NCBI GenBank assembly: GCA_016190815.1
Contig: JACPPT010000017.1
Coordinates: 1-40,844 of the forward strand
DNA: 40,844 bases
From: Chloroflexota bacterium
Lineage (GTDB): Bacteria; Chloroflexota; Dehalococcoidia; JACPPT01
Reading direction: 5' to 3'
The notes under the pieces are model-generated. The model made no database searches and had not been told where the DNA came from. It saw only the letters and a program-made list of their open reading frames with translations. Shown piece after piece: positions 1 through 8,793 of this stretch (position 1 is the first letter of the stretch; each line of letters opens with the position of its first letter). Both the position numbers and the translations under genes were made by a program.

Positions 1-1
1 C

Positions 2-106
2 AAGGCTGGATTGGCCGACAGGCCGGAGGACTACGATTGGTCTTCCTACCGGGCCTGTATCTTGGGGGAACCAACGTCAATAGATGTAGACCCGTTGCCA
101 TGGTAG
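2..106 (+). CDS. C-terminal fragment of a REP-associated tyrosine (IS200/Y1-like) transposase, truncated by window edge
   Basis: Frame 2 reads KAGLADRPEDYDWSSYRACILGEPTSIDVDPLPW*, resembling RAYT C-termini ('..RPEDY.WSSYRAY.G'). A REP-like palindrome follows immediately. Confidence 0.7.
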   Translation, partial: KAGLADRPEDYDWSSYRACILGEPTSIDVDPLPW

Positions 107-116
107 GCGCTGGGCA

Positions 117-138
117 GGGCAGGTTGGGAAACCTGCCC
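117..138. repeat. REP-like palindrome GGGCAGGT-TGGGAA-ACCTGCCC
   Basis: 8-bp perfect stem; the same palindrome recurs at 22842-22863 and about 38802-38822. Confidence 0.85.
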
Positions 139-253
139 TACTTAATTGTGACTGCAACATAAGAAAAATAGGTATATTGCCAACTCCATGCTTGTCGTGG
201 GGATTATTGTAACTCTGGTTTGGACGCTTGTCGTGGCTGGCTAACAGCTTGAC

Positions 254-910
254 TTAGTTTGATTTACCAGGCCTTATAGAAATCTCCAGGCTCCTCACCT
301 CTTCGACTTCCTTCAACGCCGAGGCCATTCCCACAAGCACTTTGACGATGATTTTCTTCATAAAGGAGCCTACGGGGACGGAGCTACCGTTGACGGTTAG
401 AAAGACCTCGTCCTCTCCTTCCTTTCTCAAGAACCTCTTCACAACAAGGTCGATGATTTTGGGGGCGTCATCTCGCGAGCACTGCCATACGGGCACATCG
501 AGAGGCTCATCGGTGGCGATGGCAACAAGCTCCGCCGGCTGGCACATAAGCCCCTTGCCTTCGCCCTTGCTATACACCTCTATTTTAGGGGCTTTGGTCG
601 ACTTGAATCCTTCGCCGATCACTATGTCAAAGCTAGCGCCCAGGTCGGATGCCAGCTCCTCCAGTTCCTTGTCACGGTCAACCATGGCGAAGCGAGCCAT
701 TCTTTCAGGAGAGCTAACAACCACGGCATCGCTCCCTGCTTCCAGAAGACGCCAGCTATCCTTGCCGGGTATGTCTACCTGGAAGCCGTGGGGAGTGTGC
801 TTGATGGCAGCTACACGGTAGCCGCGGCTTTTCAATCCGCTTACCAGCTTGCACAATAGCTCCGTCTTCCCGGCACTAGACCAGCCGACTATTGATAGCA
901 AAGGAGTCAT
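254..910 (-). CDS. mobB: Molybdopterin-guanine dinucleotide biosynthesis protein B
   Basis: MTPLLSIVGWSSAGKTELLCKLVSGLKSRGYRVAAIKHTPHGF: MobB P-loop and AxKH motif. Confidence 0.88.
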   Translation of the reverse strand: MTPLLSIVGWSSAGKTELLCKLVSGLKSRGYRVAAIKHTPHGFQVDIPGKDSWRLLEAGSDAVVVSSPERMARFAMVDRDKELEELASDLGASFDIVIGEGFKSTKAPKIEVYSKGEGKGLMCQPAELVAIATDEPLDVPVWQCSRDDAPKIIDLVVKRFLRKEGEDEVFLTVNGSSVPVGSFMKKIIVKVLVGMASALKEVEEVRSLEISIRPGKSN

Positions 911-928
911 TTCCGTTTCCCCCTCAGA

Positions 929-1399
929 CTAAGGCTTTATGAGAAGAATGGGTATTCCTGCTTCCCGCAGGACCCGGTCGGCCACGCTTCCGAAAACAAG
1001 TTTGCCGAGCCCGCTCCTTCCGTGAGTGGCAATGGCGATGAGGTCTACAGACCGCTCCCTGGCGCACTCGAGGATCTCCCTGGCTGGCTCCCCTTGCCTT
1101 ATTTCTGCCGGCATGTGCAGGCTGTATTCCCCCAATTTCTCTCTCACCCCCAGCAGGTATTGCTTTGCCTGTTTCATCTCCTCGTCCAGAACCTGCTCAA
1201 CGCTTCTTGCGTGTATCTGGGGAGCCATTCCCAGGTCTCCTGCCCCTACAGCGGCTATCCCCAGGTCTCGTGGGCTGGTGGATACCACCCGTAGGAGAAC
1301 AAGCTCCGAGTTGAACCTGGCGGCGATGGCCACTGCGTAGGGTAATACGCTGGCTGCCAGCTCAGAGCCATCCAGTGGGACGAGTATTTTTCTATACAT
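929..1399 (-). CDS. Universal stress protein, UspA family
   Basis: MYRKILVPLDGSELAASVLPYAVAIA... IAIATHGRSGLGKLVFGSVADRVLREAGIPILLIKP. The internal Met is preferred over the ORF-track start. Confidence 0.92.
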   Translation of the reverse strand: MYRKILVPLDGSELAASVLPYAVAIAARFNSELVLLRVVSTSPRDLGIAAVGAGDLGMAPQIHARSVEQVLDEEMKQAKQYLLGVREKLGEYSLHMPAEIRQGEPAREILECARERSVDLIAIATHGRSGLGKLVFGSVADRVLREAGIPILLIKP

Positions 1400-1539
1400 T
1401 ACTGCTCCTTTCTGGGAAAAAAGACCTTGCTCATGGCACACATTATAAGGGCTTGCAAAAGAATAAAAAAGCCGAGTTTTGGGGAAGTGGCACAGGGTTG
1501 ACGAGGGTGTTTTTCCTAAGTATCATCGCCCTGGTGGAT

Positions 1540-2346
1540 ATGATGAAAGGTGAACCCATAACAGAGGACTTCACGTCGGAAAGCATAGCCAGAGCCTTGC
1601 GAACAAGATTCATCGGTAGGAACCTCCTGTTTTACCCTTCCGTACCTTCAACCATGGAGGAGGCACACCGAGTGGCCAGAGAAGGAGCCGCGGAAGGGAC
1701 TGTTGTCCTGGCCGATGAGCAGACGTCGGGGAAGGGGCGATTCGGAAGGGTATGGCACACTCCGAAGGGCACAAGCATTGCGGCATCAGTGATACTCCGT
1801 CCAAGCCTCAAGGAGTTACCTCGACTCAACATGGTGGCCTCCCTGGCGGTGGTGAAGAGTATAGAAAAGGTGGCTGGTCTCAAGGCAAGAGTCAAATGGC
1901 CCAACGATGTGCTTATTGGAGGCAAGAAGGTCTGTGGGATACTCGTGGATAGCTCGCTCAGAGGTCAGGAGCTGGAGTACGCCATCATTGGCATTGGGCT
2001 TAATGTAAACCTGGACACGCGAAGTTTGCCTGATATTAGCACAATAGCTACCAGCCTCTCCAATGAAATGGGTCAAGGAATCTCCCGGCTAAAAGTCTTG
2101 CTCTCTCTTTTTAAAGAGATGGAGGCATTGTATCTGGAGCTTAAGAAGGGCAAGCCGCTACACAAGAAGTGGCGGAGTTACCTGGTGACCCTGGGCAAGG
2201 AGGTTATGGTAAAGCGGGGAGATACGGTTTTGGAGGGCCGTGCAGAGAATGTAGACGAGGGCGGAGCACTCCTTCTCCGACTTCCTGATGGAAGCATGGA
2301 GAGGGTCGTTTCGGGCGAGGTGACGCTCACGCTCGATCAGAGGTAG
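1540..2346 (+). CDS. birA: Biotin--[acetyl-CoA-carboxylase] ligase
   Basis: VLADEQTSGKGRFGRVWHTPKGTSIAASVILRP ... VKWPNDVLIGGKKVCGILVD; the start at 1540 is likelier than 1375. Confidence 0.9.
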   Translation: MMKGEPITEDFTSESIARALRTRFIGRNLLFYPSVPSTMEEAHRVAREGAAEGTVVLADEQTSGKGRFGRVWHTPKGTSIAASVILRPSLKELPRLNMVASLAVVKSIEKVAGLKARVKWPNDVLIGGKKVCGILVDSSLRGQELEYAIIGIGLNVNLDTRSLPDISTIATSLSNEMGQGISRLKVLLSLFKEMEALYLELKKGKPLHKKWRSYLVTLGKEVMVKRGDTVLEGRAENVDEGGALLLRLPDGSMERVVSGEVTLTLDQR

Positions 2347-2373
2347 AGCGCGAGCGTCACACCGAGCGAGGCT

Positions 2374-3177
2374 CTATTCCATCTCCTCCTCGGGCGGGCG
2401 TCTTTGGGGCTTCTCCGTGGAGCTTCTGTGCGGCATGAATGCCCTCAAGATGTCTATGGGCAGGGGGAAGACCACGACGTTGGTCTTCTCTGTGGCTATC
2501 TGGGTCAGGGTCTGAAGGTAGCGAAGGTGCAAGGTGGCAGGCTCAGTGGCTATTATCTTGCCTGCCTCGGTGATCTTTTCCGCAGCCATATACTCACCCT
2601 CGGCGTGGATGACTTTGGCCCTTTTCTCTCGCTCGGCCTCGGCCTGGGCCGCCATGGCTCGCTGCATGGTTTGGGGCAGCTCCACGTCCTTTATCTCCAC
2701 CACGCTCACCTTCACACCCCAGGGGTTGGTCTGCTCGTCTATGATTTGCTGGAGCCTCTGGTTAAGCTTCTCCCTGTGGGACAGAAGCTCATCCAGGTCA
2801 GATTGGCCCAAGACGCTCCTCAGCGTGGTCTGGGATATGAGGGATGTGGCCTTCATAAAGTCCAGGGCCTTGACCACAGCGGCCTGGGGGTCTATTACGC
2901 GGAAGTAGACCACGGCGTTTACCTTAACTGTAACATTGTCTTTGGTGATGGCCTCTTGCGAGGGGACATCCATGGTAACAATACGCAGGTCGATCTTCTG
3001 CATTCTCTCCACATAGGGTATCATGAAGATGATCCCAGGCCCCCTGGTTCCTACAAGCCTGCCGAGCCTGAACATGACGCCCCGCTCGTACTCCTGGACA
3101 ACCCTCACCGCCGCTGTGATGAGCACTATGAAGAGGAGCACTACGATTACAATTAATGCAACACTGATTGGTGACAT
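2374..3177 (-). CDS. SPFH/band 7 (stomatin/slipin) family membrane protein
   Basis: [69 protein letters not shown]. Confidence 0.93.
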   Translation of the reverse strand: MSPISVALIVIVVLLFIVLITAAVRVVQEYERGVMFRLGRLVGTRGPGIIFMIPYVERMQKIDLRIVTMDVPSQEAITKDNVTVKVNAVVYFRVIDPQAAVVKALDFMKATSLISQTTLRSVLGQSDLDELLSHREKLNQRLQQIIDEQTNPWGVKVSVVEIKDVELPQTMQRAMAAQAEAEREKRAKVIHAEGEYMAAEKITEAGKIIATEPATLHLRYLQTLTQIATEKTNVVVFPLPIDILRAFMPHRSSTEKPQRRPPEEEME

Positions 3178-3190
3178 ACATCCCCCTTTC

Positions 3191-4534
3191 TTACTTTTTT
3201 CTCACCCAGAGCTTGAGTCCCTCTACCCTTGTTACTATGACCTCATCACCCTCGGCGACTTCGCCCTCCTCGAGCCTAGCTGACCAGCGCTCACCCTCCA
3301 CGAAGACTGTTCCGCCGGGGTTTAGGGGTGTTCTAGCCACGGCTATTTTCCCCACAAGCCCCTCTATCCCAGTCGTGGCACGCCTGCGATGGGCCTGCAC
3401 AATGGCTCGTAGCACGAAGACGAAGAAAGCCGCAAATCCCACAGCTACGACTGCGATGAGCCGCCAGTCCACACTCAAAGCACCAGCGGGGCCGCCCCTG
3501 AAAAGTATTAGCGAGCCAAATATAAAGGATGCCAGTCCACCAACGGTCAAAATGCCATGGCTGGTAACAAAAATGTCCGCAATAAATAGAATGAAGGCCA
3601 GGGCGATAAGGAGCACTCCAGCCCAGTAGACCTCAAGGGTTCCCAGGGAATAGAGAGCAAGGAGGAGAGAGATTCCACCTATAACACCCGGCAAAATGGC
3701 CCCCGGGTTGGATAGCTCCAGAAGAAGGCCGATCATAGCCAGGCTCAGGAGGATGTAGGCGATATTAGGGTTGCTTATGGCGAACAGGAAGCTCTGAAAG
3801 GGGTTCATGTTTACGATGGTAACAGTGGCTCCCTTAGTTTGAATGATTACCTTCTCGGTCAAAAGGGAGACCTCTTTGCCATCAAGCTGAGCCAGGAGCG
3901 AGTCCAGGTCTGTTGCCTGGTAATCTACTATGTGCTCCTTCAGCGCCTCGTCGTGATGGAAATCTCTGGCCTCTCGGACCATCGACTCAGCAAGCTGGAC
4001 GTTGCGTTGTCTTTGGGTCGCCAGCCCCCTCATATAGGCTGCGGCGTCTTCCATGACCTTGGCTTTCATGGTTTCTGGTAGCTCCTGGGCCTCGCCTGAG
4101 CCGCCGATGCTGACCGGAGACGCCGCTCCGATGGTCGTGTTGGGAGCCATAGCTGCTATGTGAGCGGACATTGTTATGAATGCTCCAGCAGAGGCAGCCC
4201 TTGCTCCGGGCGGATACACATAGACTGCGATGGGCACCCTGGATATGAGAATGCGCTGGATGATGTCTCGCATCGACGAATCGAGGCCACCTGGTGTGGC
4301 AAGTTGAATGACAATGAGAGACGCACCTTTGGACTCTGCGAAATCAATTCCTCGCATTATGTAGCTTGCCAGGGGTGGGGTTACAGCTCCTTTAGCATTG
4401 AGAACATAGACCCTTGGACCATTAGCTGCTGCAGCGCTTGTAAAGAAAAGAGATGCAATCAAAGCAAGAGCAAAGAGTACTACTAGCAATGGAAGGAATA
4501 TACGCATGCGCTTTTGCATTTTATAGGTCACCAT
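3191..4534 (-). CDS. NfeD-type ClpP-class membrane serine protease
   Basis: Signal peptide, ClpP-like region ([55 protein letters not shown]), TM segments and C-terminal OB-like NfeD domain; adjacent to slipin. Confidence 0.92.
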   Translation of the reverse strand: MVTYKMQKRMRIFLPLLVVLFALALIASLFFTSAAAANGPRVYVLNAKGAVTPPLASYIMRGIDFAESKGASLIVIQLATPGGLDSSMRDIIQRILISRVPIAVYVYPPGARAASAGAFITMSAHIAAMAPNTTIGAASPVSIGGSGEAQELPETMKAKVMEDAAAYMRGLATQRQRNVQLAESMVREARDFHHDEALKEHIVDYQATDLDSLLAQLDGKEVSLLTEKVIIQTKGATVTIVNMNPFQSFLFAISNPNIAYILLSLAMIGLLLELSNPGAILPGVIGGISLLLALYSLGTLEVYWAGVLLIALAFILFIADIFVTSHGILTVGGLASFIFGSLILFRGGPAGALSVDWRLIAVVAVGFAAFFVFVLRAIVQAHRRRATTGIEGLVGKIAVARTPLNPGGTVFVEGERWSARLEEGEVAEGDEVIVTRVEGLKLWVRKK

Positions 4535-4675
4535 AAGATTATAGCCCCTGGCTCTTATTTTTGAAAGCGTGTGTACTCGTTCAGGTTATTAAGTGACACT
4601 TTCTCGCTGCAGAAGTTAGCTGGTCACCTGCTATGCAAGGCTCATCTGGCTCAAATGCGACAGGGATGAAAGAAT

Positions 4676-5143
4676 TTACACAGCCTGGATTTCCTGTTTT
4701 CCTCTCCGGATTCTAAGAACGATGCTGCCCACTGCTCCCACCAAAAAGGCAATCGGGCAAACGAAAACTGCTATCAAAAAGAAGAAAGGCTCGTCGCCTA
4801 TGCCTATTCTCTCCCAAAAGTCCTCACCAAACAACAGAATAAAAAGCCCGTAAACGAGACCGTGCAGGAGAATACTTACAAAGATCGCCACTGAGGAGGA
4901 GCTGGTTAGTAATAGAAACTTCTTGAGCGTCTTATCTATTGTTGCCCTGAGTGTCAAAATCAGAAGCACCAGTCCCAACAGAAAGACGGCTCCCCATAGA
5001 AGCAAGAAAAGTTGAGGTGGTGGCCCCAATACCCTGCGATAGAGTAGGGGGCCCACCATAATGTCGAAAATCGGGACTGCGAAAACTACGAGAAGCGCCC
5101 AAAACACAGGCCATATATACCTGTTCGCCATCTTTTCCCCCAT
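4676..5143 (-). CDS. Hypothetical multi-pass membrane protein
   Basis: About four hydrophobic segments; no family recognised. Confidence 0.6.
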   Translation of the reverse strand: MGEKMANRYIWPVFWALLVVFAVPIFDIMVGPLLYRRVLGPPPQLFLLLWGAVFLLGLVLLILTLRATIDKTLKKFLLLTSSSSVAIFVSILLHGLVYGLFILLFGEDFWERIGIGDEPFFFLIAVFVCPIAFLVGAVGSIVLRIRRGKQEIQAV

Positions 5144-5396
5144 ACCGCTCCGCCAGTTGCAAACTCATTCTAGTCCTTAGCCAGCAACTTGTAAATACAC
5201 CAGAGGGACAAGAGTTCCTGCTGCCACTATGCTTGCAAGTCCTGCTCACCGGTTCTCCAGGCCTTTTTGGAGGGTTGTTTCCTATCACCTTCGGCAATGA
5301 CTTCAAGCAGCGGCGGCTGCAAAAATGTATACTATGGCGGAGGAAAAGCTTGGACGGGTATTCTATGCACGTCAAAAATGGGGTGTGAGGATTGCC

Positions 5397-6275
5397 ATGC
5401 CTGAAAAACATAAGAGACACAGGGTGAGAATAGAGAAAATAACATACGAGACAAAAGACTCAAGGGCGTTCATTTTTGTTCCGATGGATTCCGAGGAAGG
5501 CCTTTTCAGCTACATGCCAGGCCAGTTCTTTGTCCTGGAGAGTCAGGTAACGAGACCCAGGACCTTTGTCTACGACAAGAGTAAGGGTACGATGGTGGGC
5601 ATCGGGGAGACTGCTACGGTTGTGGACAAAAGGGCCTTTTCCATCGTTTCGTCCCCTGCGGAACACGAATACATAGAGCTTCTCCTAAAGAGCGAGGAAG
5701 GTCTATTTGTCCCCTACTTTCTTGACGAGGACAAAGCCGGCAACATATGTACCTTGATAGGTCCTCAGGGGAAGTTTATGCACAACCTCCTTGAGAACAA
5801 GGAGAAGCTCATTGCATGCTGGTCTTCGGGAAGCGGGATAGCATCCACAATCAGCCTGATGCAATACACGCTGGACATGGGGCTTGACTCTAAAATAATA
5901 GTATTCGATAGCAACAGGACTGAGGATGACATAATATTCTATGAGCGCATAAAGAGGTTGGTAAGCGAATCAGAGAATTTTTACGCTGTTTTTACGGACA
6001 CAAAGGATAACAAAATCCCCATATCTGACCACCCGCGCATTTTCTACCGCAGCGGCAGGTTCTGGGTCAATGGTGAAAACCCTCTCGAAAAGTACGCTGG
6101 CAGCAACTGGCGAGATTACTTTAATACTATATGCGGAAGCTCAAGCTTCATAAACGGGAGAACTCGGGACAAGCAGGGAAGGTCAGTCAAGCTAGGTAAG
6201 GGTATAGAGGATCATCTGCTGGAGGCTGGAATCCCCCAAAGCAGAATCGAAAAAGACCAGTTCTACCTGCTATAG
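5397..6275 (+). CDS. FAD/NAD(P)-binding ferredoxin reductase-like oxidoreductase
   Basis: FNR-like layout: YMPGQFFVLES... RAFSIVSSP... LIACWSSGSGIASTISLMQYTLDMGLDSKIIVFDSNRTEDDIIFYERI. Start could also be 5325. Confidence 0.75.
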   Translation: MPEKHKRHRVRIEKITYETKDSRAFIFVPMDSEEGLFSYMPGQFFVLESQVTRPRTFVYDKSKGTMVGIGETATVVDKRAFSIVSSPAEHEYIELLLKSEEGLFVPYFLDEDKAGNICTLIGPQGKFMHNLLENKEKLIACWSSGSGIASTISLMQYTLDMGLDSKIIVFDSNRTEDDIIFYERIKRLVSESENFYAVFTDTKDNKIPISDHPRIFYRSGRFWVNGENPLEKYAGSNWRDYFNTICGSSSFINGRTRDKQGRSVKLGKGIEDHLLEAGIPQSRIEKDQFYLL

Positions 6276-6354
6276 GCCTCCGCAAGCTCATCTCCCTTCT
6301 TACTTAGCTTGGAGAAACTTGTGGGATAGAAAAGACTGCCAGGAGGCAGAAATC

Positions 6355-6915
6355 ATGAGTGCTAGACCGACGGATATGCTGGAGGAAGAGCATCGCTACA
6401 TCCAGAAGGTGGTGGGCGCAATGGCTGTGATGGCTGAAGCGCTGGAGATGGGCCAGAAGGTTGATGTGGAAACCCTCAAGGGCATCGTTGAGTTCATGCG
6501 CACCTTCGCGGACAAATGTCATCACGGGAAGGAAGAGGCATACCTCTTCCCAACCCTGGTTGGAAAAGGCGTGCCTGTACGCGGCTGCCCCCTGGCGATT
6601 CTCACCGCCGAGCACCTCCGGGGCAGAACCCTCGTGAGGGAGCTATCAGAGACCACCGAGGCGTATGCAAAGGATGGCCCCGAGGCGAAAAGGGCACTGG
6701 TGGAATGCCTTCGGGACATGACGAACCTCTACCCAAATCATATATGGAAGGAAGACTACCTTCTGTTCCCCATGACCAACAAGATATTGACTTCAGAGGA
6801 ACAGCAGGAGCTTCAAGACAAATTTGAAAAGGTGGAGGAGTCCATTGGAAGGGATGTGCACCACCGGTTTGAGCGAATGGCTTTGGCGCTGGAGGAAAAA
6901 ACGCGGAAATCGTGA
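6355..6915 (+). CDS. Hemerythrin HHE cation-binding domain protein
   Basis: MSARPTDMLEEEHRYIQKVV ... FADKCHHGKEEAYLFPTLV ... LTAEHLRGRTLV ... NHIWKEDYLLFPM. Confidence 0.88.
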   Translation: MSARPTDMLEEEHRYIQKVVGAMAVMAEALEMGQKVDVETLKGIVEFMRTFADKCHHGKEEAYLFPTLVGKGVPVRGCPLAILTAEHLRGRTLVRELSETTEAYAKDGPEAKRALVECLRDMTNLYPNHIWKEDYLLFPMTNKILTSEEQQELQDKFEKVEESIGRDVHHRFERMALALEEKTRKS

Positions 6916-7044
6916 GAGGCGTTAGAGGATATTAGAGGCAATATTCTTACCAATCCCTGACCCTACCAGTTCGCTATCGGCACCAAAACTTGCTGGCTAA
7001 CCATTATCCAGTGAACTCAATGAATAACAGTAGATGATAGCTGA

Positions 7045-7830
7045 ATGGAATATATAGTCATATCAATAACAGCGCTATTTGTTTCTTCTCTAACGCTATT
7101 TTCAGGCTTCGGCCTGGGGACGGTGCTCATGCCGGCCTTTGCCCTTTTCTTCCCCGTGCCGGTGGCGATAGCCGCCACTGCAGTAGTCCATCTGGCTAAC
7201 AATATTTTCAAGGTAGTCCTTGTGGGGCGCAACGCAGACTGGGGAGTGGTCGTTCGCTTTGCCCTTACTGCGGCTCTGGCGGCCATCCTCGGTGCCTGGC
7301 TGCTGGGACAGCTATCTTTCATACCTGCTGTCACTTCCTATCAAATCGGTGAGCGGACATTTGATGTGACCCTGGTGAAGTTAGCTATTGGCGTGCTGAT
7401 AATCGGCTTTGCTATGTTCGACCTGGTACCCAAGCTGCAAAAATTAGCCTTTGACCGGAAATACCTGCCGCTGGGCGGCATACTATCGGGCTTTTTTGGA
7501 GGGCTGTCGGGCCATCAGGGGGCCATGCGCTCTGCCTTCCTGCTAAAAAGCGGCCTGGATACGAAGGCTTTCGTCGGCACCAGCGGAGTCTGCGCCTTTC
7601 TCGTTGACCTGGTCCGCCTGGCCGTCTACAGCGCCACTTTCTACACGGCTAATTTCGCCTTGATTAGCGGAGATGTCGGGAGACTCGTGCTACTTGGCAT
7701 ATTTTTTGCCTTTATCGGGTCGTTTGTTGGAGCGCGCCTCGTGAAGAAAGTGACCTTGCATACCGTGCAGTATATCGTCGGCATCATGTTGATAGTTGTC
7801 AGCGTTGGGCTGGTGACGGGGCTGATTTGA
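7045..7830 (+). CDS. TSUP family (TauE/SafE-like) membrane transporter
   Basis: Hydrophobic; LTLFSGFGLGTVLMPAFALFFPVPVAIAATAVVHLANN and GGLSGHQGAMRSAFLLKSGL motifs. Confidence 0.88.
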   Translation: MEYIVISITALFVSSLTLFSGFGLGTVLMPAFALFFPVPVAIAATAVVHLANNIFKVVLVGRNADWGVVVRFALTAALAAILGAWLLGQLSFIPAVTSYQIGERTFDVTLVKLAIGVLIIGFAMFDLVPKLQKLAFDRKYLPLGGILSGFFGGLSGHQGAMRSAFLLKSGLDTKAFVGTSGVCAFLVDLVRLAVYSATFYTANFALISGDVGRLVLLGIFFAFIGSFVGARLVKKVTLHTVQYIVGIMLIVVSVGLVTGLI

Positions 7831-7834
7831 TGAA

Positions 7835-7904
7835 TGCGCTGCGCACCCTGATGACTCAGGCTCATGTGCCGCAAGGCATCGGGGTTCGAGTCCCGCTTAA
7901 GCCC
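7835..7904 (+). pseudogene. Possible degenerate tRNA-Leu-like 3' fragment
   Basis: ctcatgtgccgcaaggcatcggggttcgagtcccgcttaagccc resembles a class II tRNA variable arm, T-loop (GGTTCGAGTCCC) and acceptor strand. The T-stem is imperfect and there is no good 5' half. Confidence 0.25.
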
Positions 7905-7962
7905 ATCAAGAAATTCTTGCTGAACGGATGTCAGCAAGGGCACGGCCCAGTCGACGACTCCG

Positions 7963-8493
7963 TTACCTCTCTGTCTTTAGTTCGTAAGCCCTCTGGATTA
8001 CGGCGATCGCATCGTGTACTTGGGACTTATCGTTAATTTCGAATCGAGAGTAGGAAGCCCGATCTTTTTTCATATCGAGGGCGGTCTTCATGTCTGAAAA
8101 CAGGTGTGGCTCCCCATAAACCGTGACCGTGACATGGCTTTCGCGCTTGTCAGCGACCATCAATGCAACGAAGTTGTTTGGTCGCATCACCCAACGCTGC
8201 CCCTCCTTTTTCAAGGTACAGTGGGTTGAAATCTTGGACATCCTCAGCAATAGCTGATCTAAGATGGCCTGAACCTCTGGCTTATGACTCAGGGGAACCT
8301 GTTCACTTGCTTGTCGGTTCCCCTGCACATGGGCAACTAGGCTGTCTCTGCTTTCCACCTCGTCCTCTAGGTGGTCTATTCCGAGAACACGTCTTAGAAC
8401 TTGATTAGGAGTGCCAAAGACCAAGCGGCGTGAGACAGCCTCCTCTTGCAACCGTCTCATCACATCATTGTCGACTCGGATCGTAGGTGTCAT
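7963..8493 (-). CDS. Small DNA-binding (ribbon-helix-helix-like N-terminus) protein with a DUF5655-like C-terminal region; likely autoregulator
   Basis: MTPTIRVDNDVMRRLQEEAVSRRLVFGTPNQVLRRVLGI (RHH/SeqA-N-like); C-terminal NNFVALMVADKRESHVTVTVYGEP...DAIAVIQRAYEL; SD ggagga before ATG. Confidence 0.6.
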   Translation of the reverse strand: MTPTIRVDNDVMRRLQEEAVSRRLVFGTPNQVLRRVLGIDHLEDEVESRDSLVAHVQGNRQASEQVPLSHKPEVQAILDQLLLRMSKISTHCTLKKEGQRWVMRPNNFVALMVADKRESHVTVTVYGEPHLFSDMKTALDMKKDRASYSRFEINDKSQVHDAIAVIQRAYELKTER

Positions 8494-8515
8494 AATTTTT
8501 TCCTCCAGTATATAT

Positions 8516-8551
8516 TTGACACAGTGTAACACTGGATACGACTCGTGTCAA
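8516..8551 (-). promoter_or_regulatory. Promoter with nested operator-like palindromes for the 7963-8493 gene
   Basis: On the minus strand TTGACA(8551-8546)-17 bp-TACACT(8528-8523). Palindrome CAGTGT-A-ACACTG at 8522-8534; outer inverted repeat TTGACAC(8516-8522)/GTGTCAA(8545-8551). Confidence 0.65.
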
Positions 8552-8793
8552 GAGGATGTGTGGCCTATTGTAAGGCGGACCTCAAAAATTCTGTCTTTAT
8601 TCCCAACACTCCATCGGCCGCGTCACGAACCGCTGTCCAAGAGTCGCCTCAAGTTAAGCACCCGGTCAGGTTCCAGAAAGTTCGAGAACTGACCACTTTG
8701 GCCCAACACAAAGGTTCTCTTTTTTGATAACCTCCCATACATTCCGCCTTTCCCTTGTGGAGTGCCCTTCGCTATGCTAGGATGAATGTAAAT

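Noticed and set aside
2404-3156. 250-aa plus-strand ORF opposite the slipin gene
   Set aside because: Antisense shadow of a clear SPFH gene; no family resemblance.
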